Shown: positions 49,367-59,522 of the stretch, in pieces
How the letters are laid out: the number at the start of each line of letters is the position of its first letter
How positions within the stretch are numbered: the first letter of the stretch is position 1
Origin: Oceanospirillum linum
GTDB lineage: Bacteria > Pseudomonadota > Gammaproteobacteria > Pseudomonadales > Halomonadaceae
Assembly (NCBI RefSeq): GCF_900182785.1
Contig: NZ_FXTS01000003.1
Coordinates: forward strand, 186,001 to 250,000
DNA: 64,000 bases
Direction of reading: 5' to 3'
Translations under genes and position numbers: made by a program
Notes under the pieces: generated by a model
Databases searched by the model: none
What the model was told of the DNA's origin: nothing
The model's input: the letters and a program-made list of their open reading frames with translations, nothing else

Positions 49367-49906
49367 TCACTCAGATTTGTCCTGCGTTTTTACGCTATCA
49401 GTTTTAGCACCATCCGGGTTACGGATCATATCTACAATTAACATGCCTGCACCCAAGGTGATGGCAGCATCCGCCAAATTAAAGGCCGGAAAGTAGGCGT
49501 TATCCCAGTGGAAGAGCAAAAAATCAACAACGTAGCCCAATAAAATACGGTCATGCAGATTACCCAGAGCACCACCTAAGACCAAAGCCAATGCACAGGC
49601 CAACCAAGTTTCATTACGCTTTAGCCGGGTCAGCCAAACCAAAAGCCCGGTACTGACAGCTACAGCAATCACGGCAAAAAACCAACGTTGCCAACCGGTC
49701 TCATTGGCCAGAAAACTAAAAGCCGCCCCGGTGTTATGTAGCAAGGTCAGATCAAACACCGGTAGCATGTACAGGCGCTCACCGTAGTTAAAACTATCCG
49801 TTACCCATGCTTTCGATACTAAATCTACGATAACAACGAATACGGACAGTAGCAGCCATTTCAGCTGATAACCCTTCTTTCCATTTTTCTGATTGATGCC
49901 TGTCAT
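49367..49906 (-). CDS. lspA: Lipoprotein signal peptidase
   Basis: A 179-residue inner-membrane aspartyl protease with four helices that cleaves prolipoproteins. Conserved boxes: VIVDLVSKAWV, LLHNTGAAFSFL, GGALGNLHDRI, the catalytic Asp in GYVVDFLLFHW and the second Asp in FNLADAAITLG. ATG 49904-49906 is chosen (GAGCACCGGA upstream); a longer open frame before it has no ribosome-binding site. It processes the several lipoproteins encoded in this window. Confidence 0.95.
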   Translation of the reverse strand: MTGINQKNGKKGYQLKWLLLSVFVVIVDLVSKAWVTDSFNYGERLYMLPVFDLTLLHNTGAAFSFLANETGWQRWFFAVIAVAVSTGLLVWLTRLKRNETWLACALALVLGGALGNLHDRILLGYVVDFLLFHWDNAYFPAFNLADAAITLGAGMLIVDMIRNPDGAKTDSVKTQDKSE

Positions 49907-50028
49907 TCCGGTGCTCTGACAATTTAACGGGTTCTGTTTATAACAGAGGCGCCCGCTGGCGCCTCTGTTTCTCTTCGAGCGGTACAAGCATCCTGCAACA
50001 CTTGTTTCTCCGGTGCTTTGAACAACCC

Positions 50029-52836
50029 TTATGCAAACTGGCGCTGTTCACCCTCACCGTCAGGTAGGTTGGAAATACAGCGGCCGCATAGCTCAGGATG
50101 TTCCGCATGCTGACCGACATCTTCACGGTGATGCCAGCAGCGACCACATTTGGCGTGCTCAGAGGCTTTAACCGCTACTTTCAGGCCTGCCAGTTCAGTG
50201 TCAGCTGCATCACTGGCCTTGGCCAGATCCGCCACGTGGGCATCTGAGGTCAACAGGACAAAACGCAGCTCTTCACCCAGACCATCAATCAGGGCTTTCA
50301 GTTCCGCATCGGCAAACAGCGTTACCTCAGTTGCCATTGAGCCTTTCACAACACCTGCATTACGGGCGTCCTCCAGAGACTTATTGACCGCCTCTTTCAC
50401 GTCCATGATACGGTTCCAGTACTCACGATTTTTCTCACCGTCAGCCTTCATCTCAAACAGCCCGTCATACCAGGTCGTCAGGTACACAGAATCTTCACGC
50501 TGGCCCGGAATATTCTCGTAGATCTCTTCTGCAGTAAAGGTCAGGATCGGTGCAACCCAGCGTACCAGCGCCTCGATGATATGGTACAGCGCAGTCTGGC
50601 AGGAACGGCGCGCCAGGCTATCAGGCTGTGTGGTGTACTGACGATCTTTGATGATATCCAGATAGAAACCACCCAGATCCTGAGCGCAGAAGTTATGCAC
50701 CTTCTGATAGATACTCAGGAAGTGGTATTCGTTGTATGCACCTTCCAGCTCACCCTGCAGCTGCAGTGCGCGATCTACCGCCCACTGATCCAGTGACAGC
50801 ATCTCTTCCGGTGACACCATATCGGTCTCCGGATTAAAGCCGTTCAGATTCGCCAGCAGGAAACGTGCGGTGTTACGGATACGGCGGTAAGAATCGGCTG
50901 TACGCTGCAGAATCTGTTTCGATACGGCCATCTCGCCGGAATAGTCCGTCGCCGCAACCCACAGACGCAGAATGTCGCCACCCAGAGAGTCGGTCACTTC
51001 CTGTGGTGCAATCACATTGCCCAATGACTTGGACATCTTGTAGCCCTTCTCATCCACGGTGAAACCGTGGGTCAGCACCTGTTTGTAAGGCGCGCAACCA
51101 TTGATTGCAATAGACGTTTTCAGGGATGACTGGAACCAGCCCCGGTGCTGATCCGAACCTTCAAGATAGATATCCGCCGGGAAAGTCAGCTCCTCACGGG
51201 GGCGCAATACCGAGTGGTGGGTTACACCGGAATCAAACCATACGTCCAGGGTATCGGTAACCTTGTAGTACTGATCCGCTTCATCACCCAACAGCTCTGC
51301 CGCATCCAGCTCAAACCAGGCATCCATACCCTCTTTTTCCATCAACAGAGCGACTTTTTCCATCAGCTCCGGTGTGTTCGGGTGCAGTTCGTCCGTTTCT
51401 TTGTTGATGAACAGCGTGATGGGCACACCCCAGGTACGCTGACGGGAAACACACCAGTCCGGGCTTTGCTCAACCATGGATTCGATACGGTTCTGGCCCC
51501 AGGCCGGGAACCACTGCACACCCTTGATCGCTTCCAGGGCGTCTTTTTTCAACCCCTTCTCTTCCATGGAAACGAACCACTGAGGGGTCGCACGATAGAT
51601 CAGAGGGGTTTTGGTACGCCAGCAGTGCGGGTAGCTATGTTCAAAGGCTTTGTGGTGCACCAGTTTACCTTCGCGGGTCAGCGCATCCATCACCGGCTCG
51701 TCGGCTTTGTATACGTGCAGACCGGCAAACTCGCCGGCTTCGTCACTGTAAACACCGTTAGCCTGTACCAGATTGATGGTACCCAGACCATAGGCTTTAC
51801 CTGCCACGAAATCTTCCATACCGTGATCGGGTGCCGTGTGCACTGCACCAGTACCGGCATCTGTTGTGACGTGATCGCCCAGAATCACAGGCACCTGCTT
51901 GTCATAGAACGGGTGTTTCAGCAGCTGGTTTTCCAGTGCCTGGCCGGAGGCTTTCGCCAGCACCTCATACTTGTCTTCACCCCAACGCGCCATGATGTCA
52001 TCCACCATGGAGGCCGCCAGTACAAAGCGCTGATCACGCACCTGCACCAGTGCATATTCAAAAGCGGCATTCAACGATACCGCCTGGCTGACTGGCAGTG
52101 TCCACGCAGTGGTGGTCCAGATCACAACAGACAACTCACCTTCACCTGCCGGGTTGCCGAACAGCTCCAGCGCTTTTGCCTGATCAATAAAGGTGTAAGC
52201 CACATCCAGTGCGATGGAGGTTTTATCCTGATACTCGACCTCAGCTTCTGCCAAAGCAGACTGCCCCACAACACTCCAGTAAACTGGCTTGTAGCCTTTT
52301 ACCAGATGACCGTTCTCCACAATGCGCCCAAGAGCACGCACGATGTCAGCTTCGGTCTGATAGTTCATGGTCAGATACGGTTTTTCCCAGTCACCAAGGA
52401 TGCCTAAACGAATAAAGTCAGCTTTCTGGCCGTTAACCTGCTCTGCGGCGTACTCCCGGCACTTCTGACGAAACTCCCGGTACGGTACTTTGTCGCCGGC
52501 ACGGCCAATCAGAGTCTCGACTTTGTGCTCAATCGGCAGGCCGTGACAATCCCAACCCGGCACGCAAGGGGCGTCAAAACCCGCCAATGTGCGCGACTTA
52601 ACAATCATATCTTTCAGGATTTTGTTAACTGCGTGGCCAATATGAATATTACCGTTAGCGTACGGAGGGCCGTCATGCAGAACAAATTTTGGACGACCTT
52701 CACCGGCCTTACGCAGTTTCTCGTACAGGCCGATTTCATCCCAGCGAGCCAGTCGGGAAGGTTCACGCTTTGGCAGATTGCCTCGCATCGGGAAGTCGGT
52801 TTCCGGAAGATTGAGTGTATGCTTATAGTCGCTCAT
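50029..52836 (-). CDS. ileS: Isoleucyl-tRNA synthetase
   Basis: A 935-residue class I synthetase. HIGH box in PPYANGNIHIGHAVNKILKD, the CP1 editing domain (about 200-400, with TTAWTLPVSQAVSLN), KMSKS in EKGYKMSKSLGN near residue 605, and the C-terminal zinc ribbon CGRCWHHRED...CGRC. Sequence type (IleS1) and length match E. coli. Positioned between ribF and lspA as expected. Confidence 0.98.
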   Translation of the reverse strand: MSDYKHTLNLPETDFPMRGNLPKREPSRLARWDEIGLYEKLRKAGEGRPKFVLHDGPPYANGNIHIGHAVNKILKDMIVKSRTLAGFDAPCVPGWDCHGLPIEHKVETLIGRAGDKVPYREFRQKCREYAAEQVNGQKADFIRLGILGDWEKPYLTMNYQTEADIVRALGRIVENGHLVKGYKPVYWSVVGQSALAEAEVEYQDKTSIALDVAYTFIDQAKALELFGNPAGEGELSVVIWTTTAWTLPVSQAVSLNAAFEYALVQVRDQRFVLAASMVDDIMARWGEDKYEVLAKASGQALENQLLKHPFYDKQVPVILGDHVTTDAGTGAVHTAPDHGMEDFVAGKAYGLGTINLVQANGVYSDEAGEFAGLHVYKADEPVMDALTREGKLVHHKAFEHSYPHCWRTKTPLIYRATPQWFVSMEEKGLKKDALEAIKGVQWFPAWGQNRIESMVEQSPDWCVSRQRTWGVPITLFINKETDELHPNTPELMEKVALLMEKEGMDAWFELDAAELLGDEADQYYKVTDTLDVWFDSGVTHHSVLRPREELTFPADIYLEGSDQHRGWFQSSLKTSIAINGCAPYKQVLTHGFTVDEKGYKMSKSLGNVIAPQEVTDSLGGDILRLWVAATDYSGEMAVSKQILQRTADSYRRIRNTARFLLANLNGFNPETDMVSPEEMLSLDQWAVDRALQLQGELEGAYNEYHFLSIYQKVHNFCAQDLGGFYLDIIKDRQYTTQPDSLARRSCQTALYHIIEALVRWVAPILTFTAEEIYENIPGQREDSVYLTTWYDGLFEMKADGEKNREYWNRIMDVKEAVNKSLEDARNAGVVKGSMATEVTLFADAELKALIDGLGEELRFVLLTSDAHVADLAKASDAADTELAGLKVAVKASEHAKCGRCWHHREDVGQHAEHPELCGRCISNLPDGEGEQRQFA

Positions 52837-52960
52837 GGCTAAGAATCGCTGCTCTTTGTCAAATTATCCGTTACCAGGCTATCGGGTGACCCAGTATCAG
52901 GGAAGTAGGGTTTGTTTCTTTATGTCAGCAGCGGCGTTCACTCTGACATCGACTGAATAA

Positions 52961-53929
52961 TCAGCCGGACATACCATTAGCCAAGGGAATCCCCTGGCTG
53001 GAATGCTGTGCAAAATAATCCCGCGCATTCTGCAGATCATGCATGATCTGATCCCGCAGGGCGGCAACGTCAGAGAAACGCTTTTCGTCTCTCAGTTTAC
53101 TGCAAAAAGTGACCTGTACACGCTGCCCATACAGATCACCATTAAAATCAAACAGATGAACTTCCAGTGCCGGACGAACCCCATCAATGGTGGGTCGATT
53201 ACCTATATTGGCAACACCTTTGTGCAAAAGGCCATCACTGGTATTCAGCAGAACCGTGTAGACACCATGCAAAGCTGGTTGTTTATCTTTTAACGACAGA
53301 TTGGCCGTTGGTACACCCAATTGCCGTCCCAGTTTACGGCCATGCAGTACGCGTCCGCCGATTTGATAGGGCACGCCCAGTAATTTGTTCGCCAGGACAA
53401 AATCAGATCCCGCCAGAACGGTACGGATACGAGTGCTGCTGACCCGCTCAGCTTCAACTTCAAAGGTGGTCGTATTAACCACATCAAAGCCAGCTTCCTG
53501 ACCCACCTGCTGTAGCAGAGCAAAGTCTCCGGCCCGGTCACAACCAAAACGGAAATCATCGCCCACAACCAGGTAGTGTACGCCAAGTCCTTGGGTTAAG
53601 ACCCGCTCAATAAACTCACGGCCTGAAAGGCTGGCCAGTTTCTGGTTAAAGGGCAGACAAAGAATCCGATCAATACCCTGGGCGGCTAAACGCTCAACCT
53701 TATCACGAAAGCGCGTCAAACGAGCCGGTGCCTGGCTTGAGGCAAAAAACTCTCTGGGCTGAGGTTCAAAAACCACAACTGCCGACGGCAGCCCCAGCTC
53801 CAGTGCTTTCGCTTTAACCTGGCGCAAAATAGCCTGATGACCCAGGTGCACACCATCAAAGTTGCCAATTGTTGCGACGCAACCCTGATGCTCTTTTCGT
53901 AAATTGTGCAAACCCCGTATCAGTTTCAT
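52961..53929 (-). CDS. ribF: Bifunctional riboflavin kinase/FMN adenylyltransferase
   Basis: A 322-residue enzyme making FMN and FAD. The N-terminal adenylyltransferase has ATIGNFDGVHLGHQAILRQV (nucleotidyl HxGH-type motif), followed by FEPQPREFF and VGDDFRFGCDR; the C-terminal kinase has GVPTANLSLKD and GVANIGNRPTIDG. ATG 53927-53929 has AGGAG 6 nt upstream; an upstream ATG 6 codons earlier is less good. Conserved position between murJ and ileS. Confidence 0.96.
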   Translation of the reverse strand: MKLIRGLHNLRKEHQGCVATIGNFDGVHLGHQAILRQVKAKALELGLPSAVVVFEPQPREFFASSQAPARLTRFRDKVERLAAQGIDRILCLPFNQKLASLSGREFIERVLTQGLGVHYLVVGDDFRFGCDRAGDFALLQQVGQEAGFDVVNTTTFEVEAERVSSTRIRTVLAGSDFVLANKLLGVPYQIGGRVLHGRKLGRQLGVPTANLSLKDKQPALHGVYTVLLNTSDGLLHKGVANIGNRPTIDGVRPALEVHLFDFNGDLYGQRVQVTFCSKLRDEKRFSDVAALRDQIMHDLQNARDYFAQHSSQGIPLANGMSG

Positions 53930-54139
53930 TTTGCTCCTGTGGTTCATAATGTGTTTTTCGCCCGCTGAATCATATTGCCTTGCGGCTTATTCCTGCCCAT
54001 ATTTGTCCGGGATCTATACTGGCACTGCCAGCCGGGTGATTGAGCATATGAATTTTCTAAAAGAGACCGATTATAGCGAAATTACGCGCCACTGCACCCC
54101 CTCTGCTGCGGAATATACGTGACCATGCCAGGCACAGGT

Positions 54140-55804
54140 CTAATAACGCATATGGCGCAAGCGCAGGCCCGCCAGAAGCAGCATCACAAGATAGAGACCG
54201 CCACCAGCAATCACCAAAGTACCCAGCCAGAATACACGTTGCTGCCAACCGAATACTGCCCACTCTGCAGCTTCAGGTGTCAACCAAAGCAGAAGCGCCA
54301 CCATGACACCGGCAGCCGGAATCAATTGCAGCAAATAACGCCCCCAGCCGGGTTGCCAGACAAACACACCTTCCCGACGAAGGGTCAGCCAGAGCAAACC
54401 TGCATTCAAAAAGGCGGACAGGGATGTCGCCAGGGCAAGACCTGCATGATCCAGCCAGAACACCAACAGCAGGTTAAAGAGCATATTCGCCACCATAGCG
54501 ACAATGCCGATTTTTACCGGTGTCCGGGTGTCCTGTCGGGCATAAAACCCCGGAGCGAGCACCTTAATCAGCATAAAGGCCAGTAAACCCACCGCATAGG
54601 CCCGCAGGCTCAGAGCGGCCATATCAACATCATGGGCTGTCATAGCGCCATACTGAAACAGTGTGAACAGTAAAGGTTCTGCCAGTACAGTCAAAGCCAG
54701 AGCAGCAGGAACGGCAATCAGTAAAATCATACGCACCGCCCAGTCCAGAGTTTTGGCAAAAGCTTCCCCGGATTTTTCCGCATGCTTAGTGGACAAGCTA
54801 GGCAGAATGACTGTTGCCACTGCAATGCCAAACACGCCTAACGGCAGCTCCACCAGTCGATCGGAATAATAGAGCCAAGAAACACTACCACTGACCAGAA
54901 AAGACGCCAGCACAGTATCCAGTAACAGGTTGATCTGACTGACGGATACCCCAAACAATGCCGGTGCCATCAGTTTCATAATCCTGCCAACACCCTCGTC
55001 TTTCCAGCGAACTTTTGGTCGAGGCATCAGCCCGATACGGGCCAGAAATGGCAACTGAAAAAGTAGCTGGGCACAACCTGCAATCAGAACCCCCCAGGCC
55101 AGCGCCATAGCAGGCTCTTCCATAAAAGGTGTCAGCCACAGAGCAGTAGCTATCAGAGAGAGGTTAAGCAGCACAGGGGTGAAAGCCGGGATAGCAAAAC
55201 GATCATAGCTGTTCAGAATGCTGCCAGCAAAAGCGGTCAGAGAGATCAGAAGCAGATAAGGGAAGGTAACCCGAAGCATCTCTGCTGTCAGCGCCTGTTT
55301 CTCCGGCAGCTGACTGAAGCCTGGAGCAAACACCCAGACCAGTACAGGTGCCGCAACAATCGCCAGAACGGTCATTCCGCTTAAGGTCAGCCCCAGCGTG
55401 CCAGCTACTGAATCGATCAAGCCTCGCACCGCCTGACGGTCTCGCTGACTGCGGTATTCTGACAACACAGGTACAAAAGCCTGATTAAAAGCACCTTCAG
55501 CAAACAAACGACGTAGAAAGTTAGGGATTTTAAAAGCAACGAAAAAAGCATCGGCGCCGGCACCCGCGCCAAAGAGGCCTGCAATCACAATATCCCGCAC
55601 CAGCCCGAGAATCCGGGAGATAAGCGTCATCACACTGACCAGAGCGCCGGAACGCAACAGCCCTGGTTTGCGGATCTGTTGATCGGCAGCAAGCAGCCCC
55701 GGTGATGTTTTATCACCTTCAGCCTGAACAGCGGAAGTTGGCTCCCGTGACGCTTCAGATGAGGGCGCAGCAGGTTTAGATTCAGTTGGCTTCTGTTCAG
55801 ACAT
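54140..55804 (-). CDS. murJ: Lipid II flippase MurJ
   Basis: A 554-residue inner-membrane protein with about 14 helices that flips lipid II for peptidoglycan synthesis. The core begins GLLRSGALVSVMTLISRILG near residue 48, and the segment GAGADAFFVAFKIPNFLRRL with its Arg residues is diagnostic. It differs from most MurJ proteins by a ~45-residue hydrophilic N-terminal extension (Pro/Ser/Glu/Ala-rich). That start is supported by AGGAAAG upstream of ATG 55802-55804; GTG or ATG starts nearer the core lack comparable sites. Confidence 0.94.
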   Translation of the reverse strand: MSEQKPTESKPAAPSSEASREPTSAVQAEGDKTSPGLLAADQQIRKPGLLRSGALVSVMTLISRILGLVRDIVIAGLFGAGAGADAFFVAFKIPNFLRRLFAEGAFNQAFVPVLSEYRSQRDRQAVRGLIDSVAGTLGLTLSGMTVLAIVAAPVLVWVFAPGFSQLPEKQALTAEMLRVTFPYLLLISLTAFAGSILNSYDRFAIPAFTPVLLNLSLIATALWLTPFMEEPAMALAWGVLIAGCAQLLFQLPFLARIGLMPRPKVRWKDEGVGRIMKLMAPALFGVSVSQINLLLDTVLASFLVSGSVSWLYYSDRLVELPLGVFGIAVATVILPSLSTKHAEKSGEAFAKTLDWAVRMILLIAVPAALALTVLAEPLLFTLFQYGAMTAHDVDMAALSLRAYAVGLLAFMLIKVLAPGFYARQDTRTPVKIGIVAMVANMLFNLLLVFWLDHAGLALATSLSAFLNAGLLWLTLRREGVFVWQPGWGRYLLQLIPAAGVMVALLLWLTPEAAEWAVFGWQQRVFWLGTLVIAGGGLYLVMLLLAGLRLRHMRY

Positions 55805-55902
55805 GGCGCTTTCCTGCGGTGTCAGCTATGAAAATCAGTTCTTTCATATCGGCTAACAAGATTTAAATCAGAGAAGAGAGCATTTTGCCGAATTTCAGGC
55901 AC

Positions 55903-55929
55903 AAAAAAACCGGCCTAAGCCGGTTTTTT
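55903..55929 (-). terminator. Terminator downstream of rpsT
   Basis: An 11-bp perfect stem (AAAAAACCGGC at 55904-55914, GCCGGTTTTTT at 55919-55929) with a 4-nt loop. Confidence 0.88.
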
Positions 55930-55949
55930 CAAAGGTAAAACCTCTAAAA

Positions 55950-56216
55950 TCATGCAGCCAGAGTTTTAACTCGCGCATTCAGACGGCTCTTGGTACGAGC
56001 TGCCTTATTTTTAGAGATAATGCCTTTATCAGCAACACGATCGATTACAGGCTGTGCTGCATCGAAAGCTTGTTTAGCCTGAGCGTGATCACCCGCTTCA
56101 GCTGCCGCTACAACGCGCTTGATGTAAGTGCGCACCATGGAGCGCAGGCTGGCATTGTGATTACGGCGCTTCTCAGCCTGGCGTGCACGTTTTTTTGCAG
56201 ATGCGATATTCGCCAC
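55950..56216 (-). CDS. rpsT: 30S ribosomal protein S20
   Basis: An 88-residue basic ribosomal protein: MANIASAKKRARQAEKRRNH at the start, KQAFDAAQPVIDRVADKGII and NKAARTKSRLNARVKTLAA at the end, all standard for S20. AAGGAG-like GGAG stands before the ATG. It is monocistronic with its own terminator, adjacent to murJ as in E. coli. Confidence 0.98.
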   Translation of the reverse strand: MANIASAKKRARQAEKRRNHNASLRSMVRTYIKRVVAAAEAGDHAQAKQAFDAAQPVIDRVADKGIISKNKAARTKSRLNARVKTLAA

Positions 56217-56420
56217 CGTTAAGCTCCTTGGAGAAATCGGTCTAATTAAATTGAAAGACGCATTATGCGTTTTTCACGAATTAAAGTCTAATGTCTTTAG
56301 GGGTGCGCATTCTACGGTAAACCATAGGGTATGAACAGCCTTTTTAACAATTAAGCGTTATTTTTTTCTAAGACTTTATGCCAAAGCGGCGCAAAGCAGC
56401 AGAAAAGTGTTCCGTTTATT

Positions 56421-57542
56421 CTAAACCAGAACCAGATTATCGCGATTGATCAACTCGGGATCGGCCACATAACCCAACAAAGATTCTATCATACCCGAAG
56501 GCTGTCCGAGGATTTTTAATGCATCTTCATGGTCATAGTTCACCAGGCCCTTTGCAATCAGCTCACCCTCTTCACTGACGCACTGAACCATATCCCCTCG
56601 CCGAAAACGCCCGGTCACCCGACAAACCCCTACAGAGAGCAAACTGGAGTGCTTATCCCGAAGAACACGCACAGCACCATCATCCAGAACCAGAGTCCCC
56701 CGGGTCTGAAGGTGCCCCGCCAGCCAACGTTTACGGGCTGCCCAAGGAGTATCTTTAGGCAAAAATAAGGTACCGATGGACTCACCGGAGGTAGCCCGAA
56801 TCAGAACGTCTGGCTGACGCCCACTGGCAACCAGTGTTGTTGCACCGGAGCGAGCGGCAAGGCCTGCAGCGCGCACCTTGGTAATCATACCACCCCGCCC
56901 TAAACGTCCACCGTCACCAGCCATCGCTGCCAGTTCCGGATCATCGGCCCAGGCCTCTTCAATTAAAGTTGCCCCCGGGTTAGACCGGGGGTCGGCTGTA
57001 TACAGCCCTTCCTGATCGGTCAGAATAACCAGAGCATCCGCTTCCAGCAGATTAGCAACCAAAGCCCCCAGCGTATCGTTATCTCCGAATTTTATCTCGT
57101 CGGTAACGACGGTATCGTTTTCATTGATAATAGGCACAACACCCAGGTCTAGCAGCGCCTTAACGGCACTACGTGCATTCAGGTAGCGTTTGCGATTAGA
57201 CAGGTCATCATGGGTCAGAAGAATCTGAGCAGCCCGCAGTCCATGACGCATAAACTGACTCTCATATGCCTGAACCAACCCCATCTGCCCTACTGCCGCT
57301 GCGGCCTGTAACTCATGCAGAGTTGAAGGGCGCTCAACCAACCCCAAACGACTCATCCCTTCGGCCACGGACCCGGAAGAAACCAGAATCAGCTCTACTC
57401 CTTGCTGACGCAAAACAGCCATCTGATTCACCCAGGCGCTTATCGCCGGCAGATCCAACCCTTCACCGTCATTGGTCAGTAGAGCACTGCCTATCTTCAC
57501 TACAACGCGTTTAGCCCGCGCCAGCCTGTCACGCTGAGACAT
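56421..57542 (-). CDS. proB: Glutamate 5-kinase
   Basis: A 373-residue enzyme, first step of proline synthesis. The amino-acid kinase domain has VVVKIGSALLTNDGEGLDLP, SSGSVAEGMSRLG, INENDTVVTDEIKFGDNDTL and a GGMITKVRAAGLA segment; the C-terminal PUA domain follows (about 280-373). ATG 57540-57542 fits family length. proA is not adjacent; obgE lies 92 nt upstream on the same strand, an order (obgE-proB) common in Pseudomonas and relatives. Confidence 0.96.
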   Translation of the reverse strand: MSQRDRLARAKRVVVKIGSALLTNDGEGLDLPAISAWVNQMAVLRQQGVELILVSSGSVAEGMSRLGLVERPSTLHELQAAAAVGQMGLVQAYESQFMRHGLRAAQILLTHDDLSNRKRYLNARSAVKALLDLGVVPIINENDTVVTDEIKFGDNDTLGALVANLLEADALVILTDQEGLYTADPRSNPGATLIEEAWADDPELAAMAGDGGRLGRGGMITKVRAAGLAARSGATTLVASGRQPDVLIRATSGESIGTLFLPKDTPWAARKRWLAGHLQTRGTLVLDDGAVRVLRDKHSSLLSVGVCRVTGRFRRGDMVQCVSEEGELIAKGLVNYDHEDALKILGQPSGMIESLLGYVADPELINRDNLVLV

Positions 57543-57634
57543 TTTTCCGGCCTTATCTTCCAAAGTCTGCCACCTTCAGGCAGCGGTTAGTCCACGACAC
57601 CTGAATTCAACCAATGCTAAAAAAGAGCGCACCC

Positions 57635-58852
57635 TTACTTGGCATACTCCACTTCAACATCATAGTCATCGTCATCAAAATCGTCGTCATCTTCATCTTC
57701 TTCGCTCAGCTCTTCAGCTGACTTAATCCGAGGCCCATGACGGCGTTCCAAGTAAGCCTCAACACGCTCCACCGCCTCTTCTTCCATGCGGCCCCGTATT
57801 TCAGCTTCTTCTTCCGCCAGCGCAGGGTTTTCTGCCTGAGCAGCACGCTGCTCATCAAGCCAGTTCATAATCTGCTGACAAACAACCTGTGTACCATCAC
57901 TGCTGATAGCAGAAACACGGAAGACTGGCCCCTGCCAGTTAAGCTCACTGACGATGCGCTCACAAACGACCTCCCGCTGCTCTTCCGGCAACAAGTCCAG
58001 CTTATTCAACACCAACCAACGAGGGCGCTCAGCCAGAGTCGGGCTGTACTGCTCCAGCTCACGGATAATCGCCTGGGCAGACTCAACCGGATCAGACTCA
58101 TCAAACGGAGCCACATCAACAAGATGCAGCAACAGGCGAGCACGGGTAAGGTGTTTCAGGAACCGAAAGCCTAAGCCAGCTCCCTCAGATGCGCCTTCAA
58201 TCAGCCCGGGAATATCCGCCATCACAAAATGCTTAAACTGTCCCAGCTTAACCACACCAAGGTTAGGCACCAACGTCGTGAAAGGGTAGTTCGCAACCTT
58301 AGGCTTAGCTGCCGATACGGAACGGATAAGCGTAGATTTACCGGCATTTGGCAAACCCAGCAGACCAACATCGGCCATCACTTTCATTTCAAAACGCAGA
58401 TTACGCTCTTCACCCAGAGTACCGTTGGTCGTTTTCCTCGGCGCACGGTTGGTACTCGACTTAAAGCGAGTATTACCCAGACCACGACGCCCACCCTGAG
58501 CAACAATCAGCTCCTGACCAATCTCCGTGATATCACCCAGTACTTCCAGGGTTTCTTCATCAATTACAGTTGTGCCGACCGGAACCTGAATATAGAGATG
58601 TTCCCCGGCCTTACCAGAGCACTGTCGCCCCTGGCCACCCTCACCATTCTCCGCACGATAACGACGCTGATAGCGGAAGTCGATCAACGTATTCAGGGAG
58701 TCATCACCCACCAGAATAACATCGCCACCATTACCACCATCCCCGCCATCGGGGCCACCTTTAGCCACATATTTTTCGCGGCGAAAGCTCAGGCAACCGT
58801 TGCCACCTTTACCGGCTGCGACATGAATACTTGCTTCATCTACAAACTGCAT
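57635..58852 (-). CDS. obgE: GTPase ObgE/CgtA
   Basis: A 405-residue ribosome-associated GTPase. The glycine-rich OBG domain (GGPDGGDGGNGGDVILVGDD) spans 1-158; the G domain has GLPNAGKSTLIRSVS, DIPGLIEGASEGAG and NKLDLL. The C-terminus is a long acidic tail (SEEDEDDDDFDDDDYDVEVE). It follows rplU-rpmA, the standard order. It acts in large-subunit maturation and stress responses. Confidence 0.97.
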   Translation of the reverse strand: MQFVDEASIHVAAGKGGNGCLSFRREKYVAKGGPDGGDGGNGGDVILVGDDSLNTLIDFRYQRRYRAENGEGGQGRQCSGKAGEHLYIQVPVGTTVIDEETLEVLGDITEIGQELIVAQGGRRGLGNTRFKSSTNRAPRKTTNGTLGEERNLRFEMKVMADVGLLGLPNAGKSTLIRSVSAAKPKVANYPFTTLVPNLGVVKLGQFKHFVMADIPGLIEGASEGAGLGFRFLKHLTRARLLLHLVDVAPFDESDPVESAQAIIRELEQYSPTLAERPRWLVLNKLDLLPEEQREVVCERIVSELNWQGPVFRVSAISSDGTQVVCQQIMNWLDEQRAAQAENPALAEEEAEIRGRMEEEAVERVEAYLERRHGPRIKSAEELSEEDEDDDDFDDDDYDVEVEYAK

Positions 58853-59124
58853 GCTTGTGCACTCTTAATCTGGTGTATTGTTCCAGCTTTTCATCGGCCA
58901 CACCCATCACGAAGCTGCCAGAGGATCATTCTCTGCATTGAGTCGCGCCATCTTACTGATTTATCATCCAGCCGTAGAAAAGCCCTGTATTTAAAAATAT
59001 CCGGCCCAGGCATCCGCCACCGAAGATTATACGGAGCGTATGGAAATCTTTGCCTTCAGATCACCCGATGATCGGAGCAACCTGTCTTTTAAGATAACCA
59101 ATTTTTTAAATTATGGCAGATACG

Positions 59125-59154
59125 AAAAAAGCCCCGCACGCGGCGAGGCTTTTT
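59125..59154 (-). terminator. Terminator downstream of rpmA
   Basis: Stem AAAAAGCC (59126-59133) with GGCTTTTT (59147-59154) plus inner GC pairs; minus-strand T run. It separates rplU-rpmA from obgE. The rest of the 320-nt gap 58853-59172 shows no gene; an obgE promoter must lie there if termination is complete. Confidence 0.75.
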
Positions 59155-59172
59155 CAACCGATCGAAATCGGC

Positions 59173-59430
59173 TTACGCAGGTACGATAGTAACGGTTTTA
59201 CGTTTCTTCGGACCACGTACTTCAAATTTCACAACACCATCTGTAGTAGCAAACAGAGTGTGATCTTTGCCGATACCAACATTAACCCCAGGGTGGAAAC
59301 GTGTGCCACGCTGACGAACAATGATGTTACCTGCTTTAACTACCTGGCCGCCAAAGCGCTTAACGCCAAGGCGTTTCGATTCGGAATCGCGACCGTTACG
59401 GGTACTACCACCAGCTTTTTTGTGAGCCAT
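59173..59430 (-). CDS. rpmA: 50S ribosomal protein L27
   Basis: An 85-residue ribosomal protein: MAHKKAGGSTRNGRDSESKR at the start, whose N-terminal tail reaches the peptidyl-transferase centre, then RQRGTRFHPGVNVGIGKDHT. ATG 59428-59430 has GAGGAAG 5 nt upstream; codons before it in the frame are not part of L27. It follows rplU in the usual two-gene unit. Confidence 0.98.
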   Translation of the reverse strand: MAHKKAGGSTRNGRDSESKRLGVKRFGGQVVKAGNIIVRQRGTRFHPGVNVGIGKDHTLFATTDGVVKFEVRGPKKRKTVTIVPA

Positions 59431-59522
59431 GAGTACTTCCTCGTTAAGTTGATCTTGCCGGGCAGACTCCACTGCGTCAGTGATTATTGAGCCTGACCGA
59501 AACTGAAATTGTTTGAGTAAAA

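Noticed and set aside
51145..52407. A 420-codon open frame on the + strand opposite ileS
   Set aside because: Shadow of ileS, whose motifs are all intact on the other strand.
58229..59071. A 280-codon frame opposite obgE and its upstream gap
   Set aside because: Mostly antisense to obgE; no start signal or recognisable domain.
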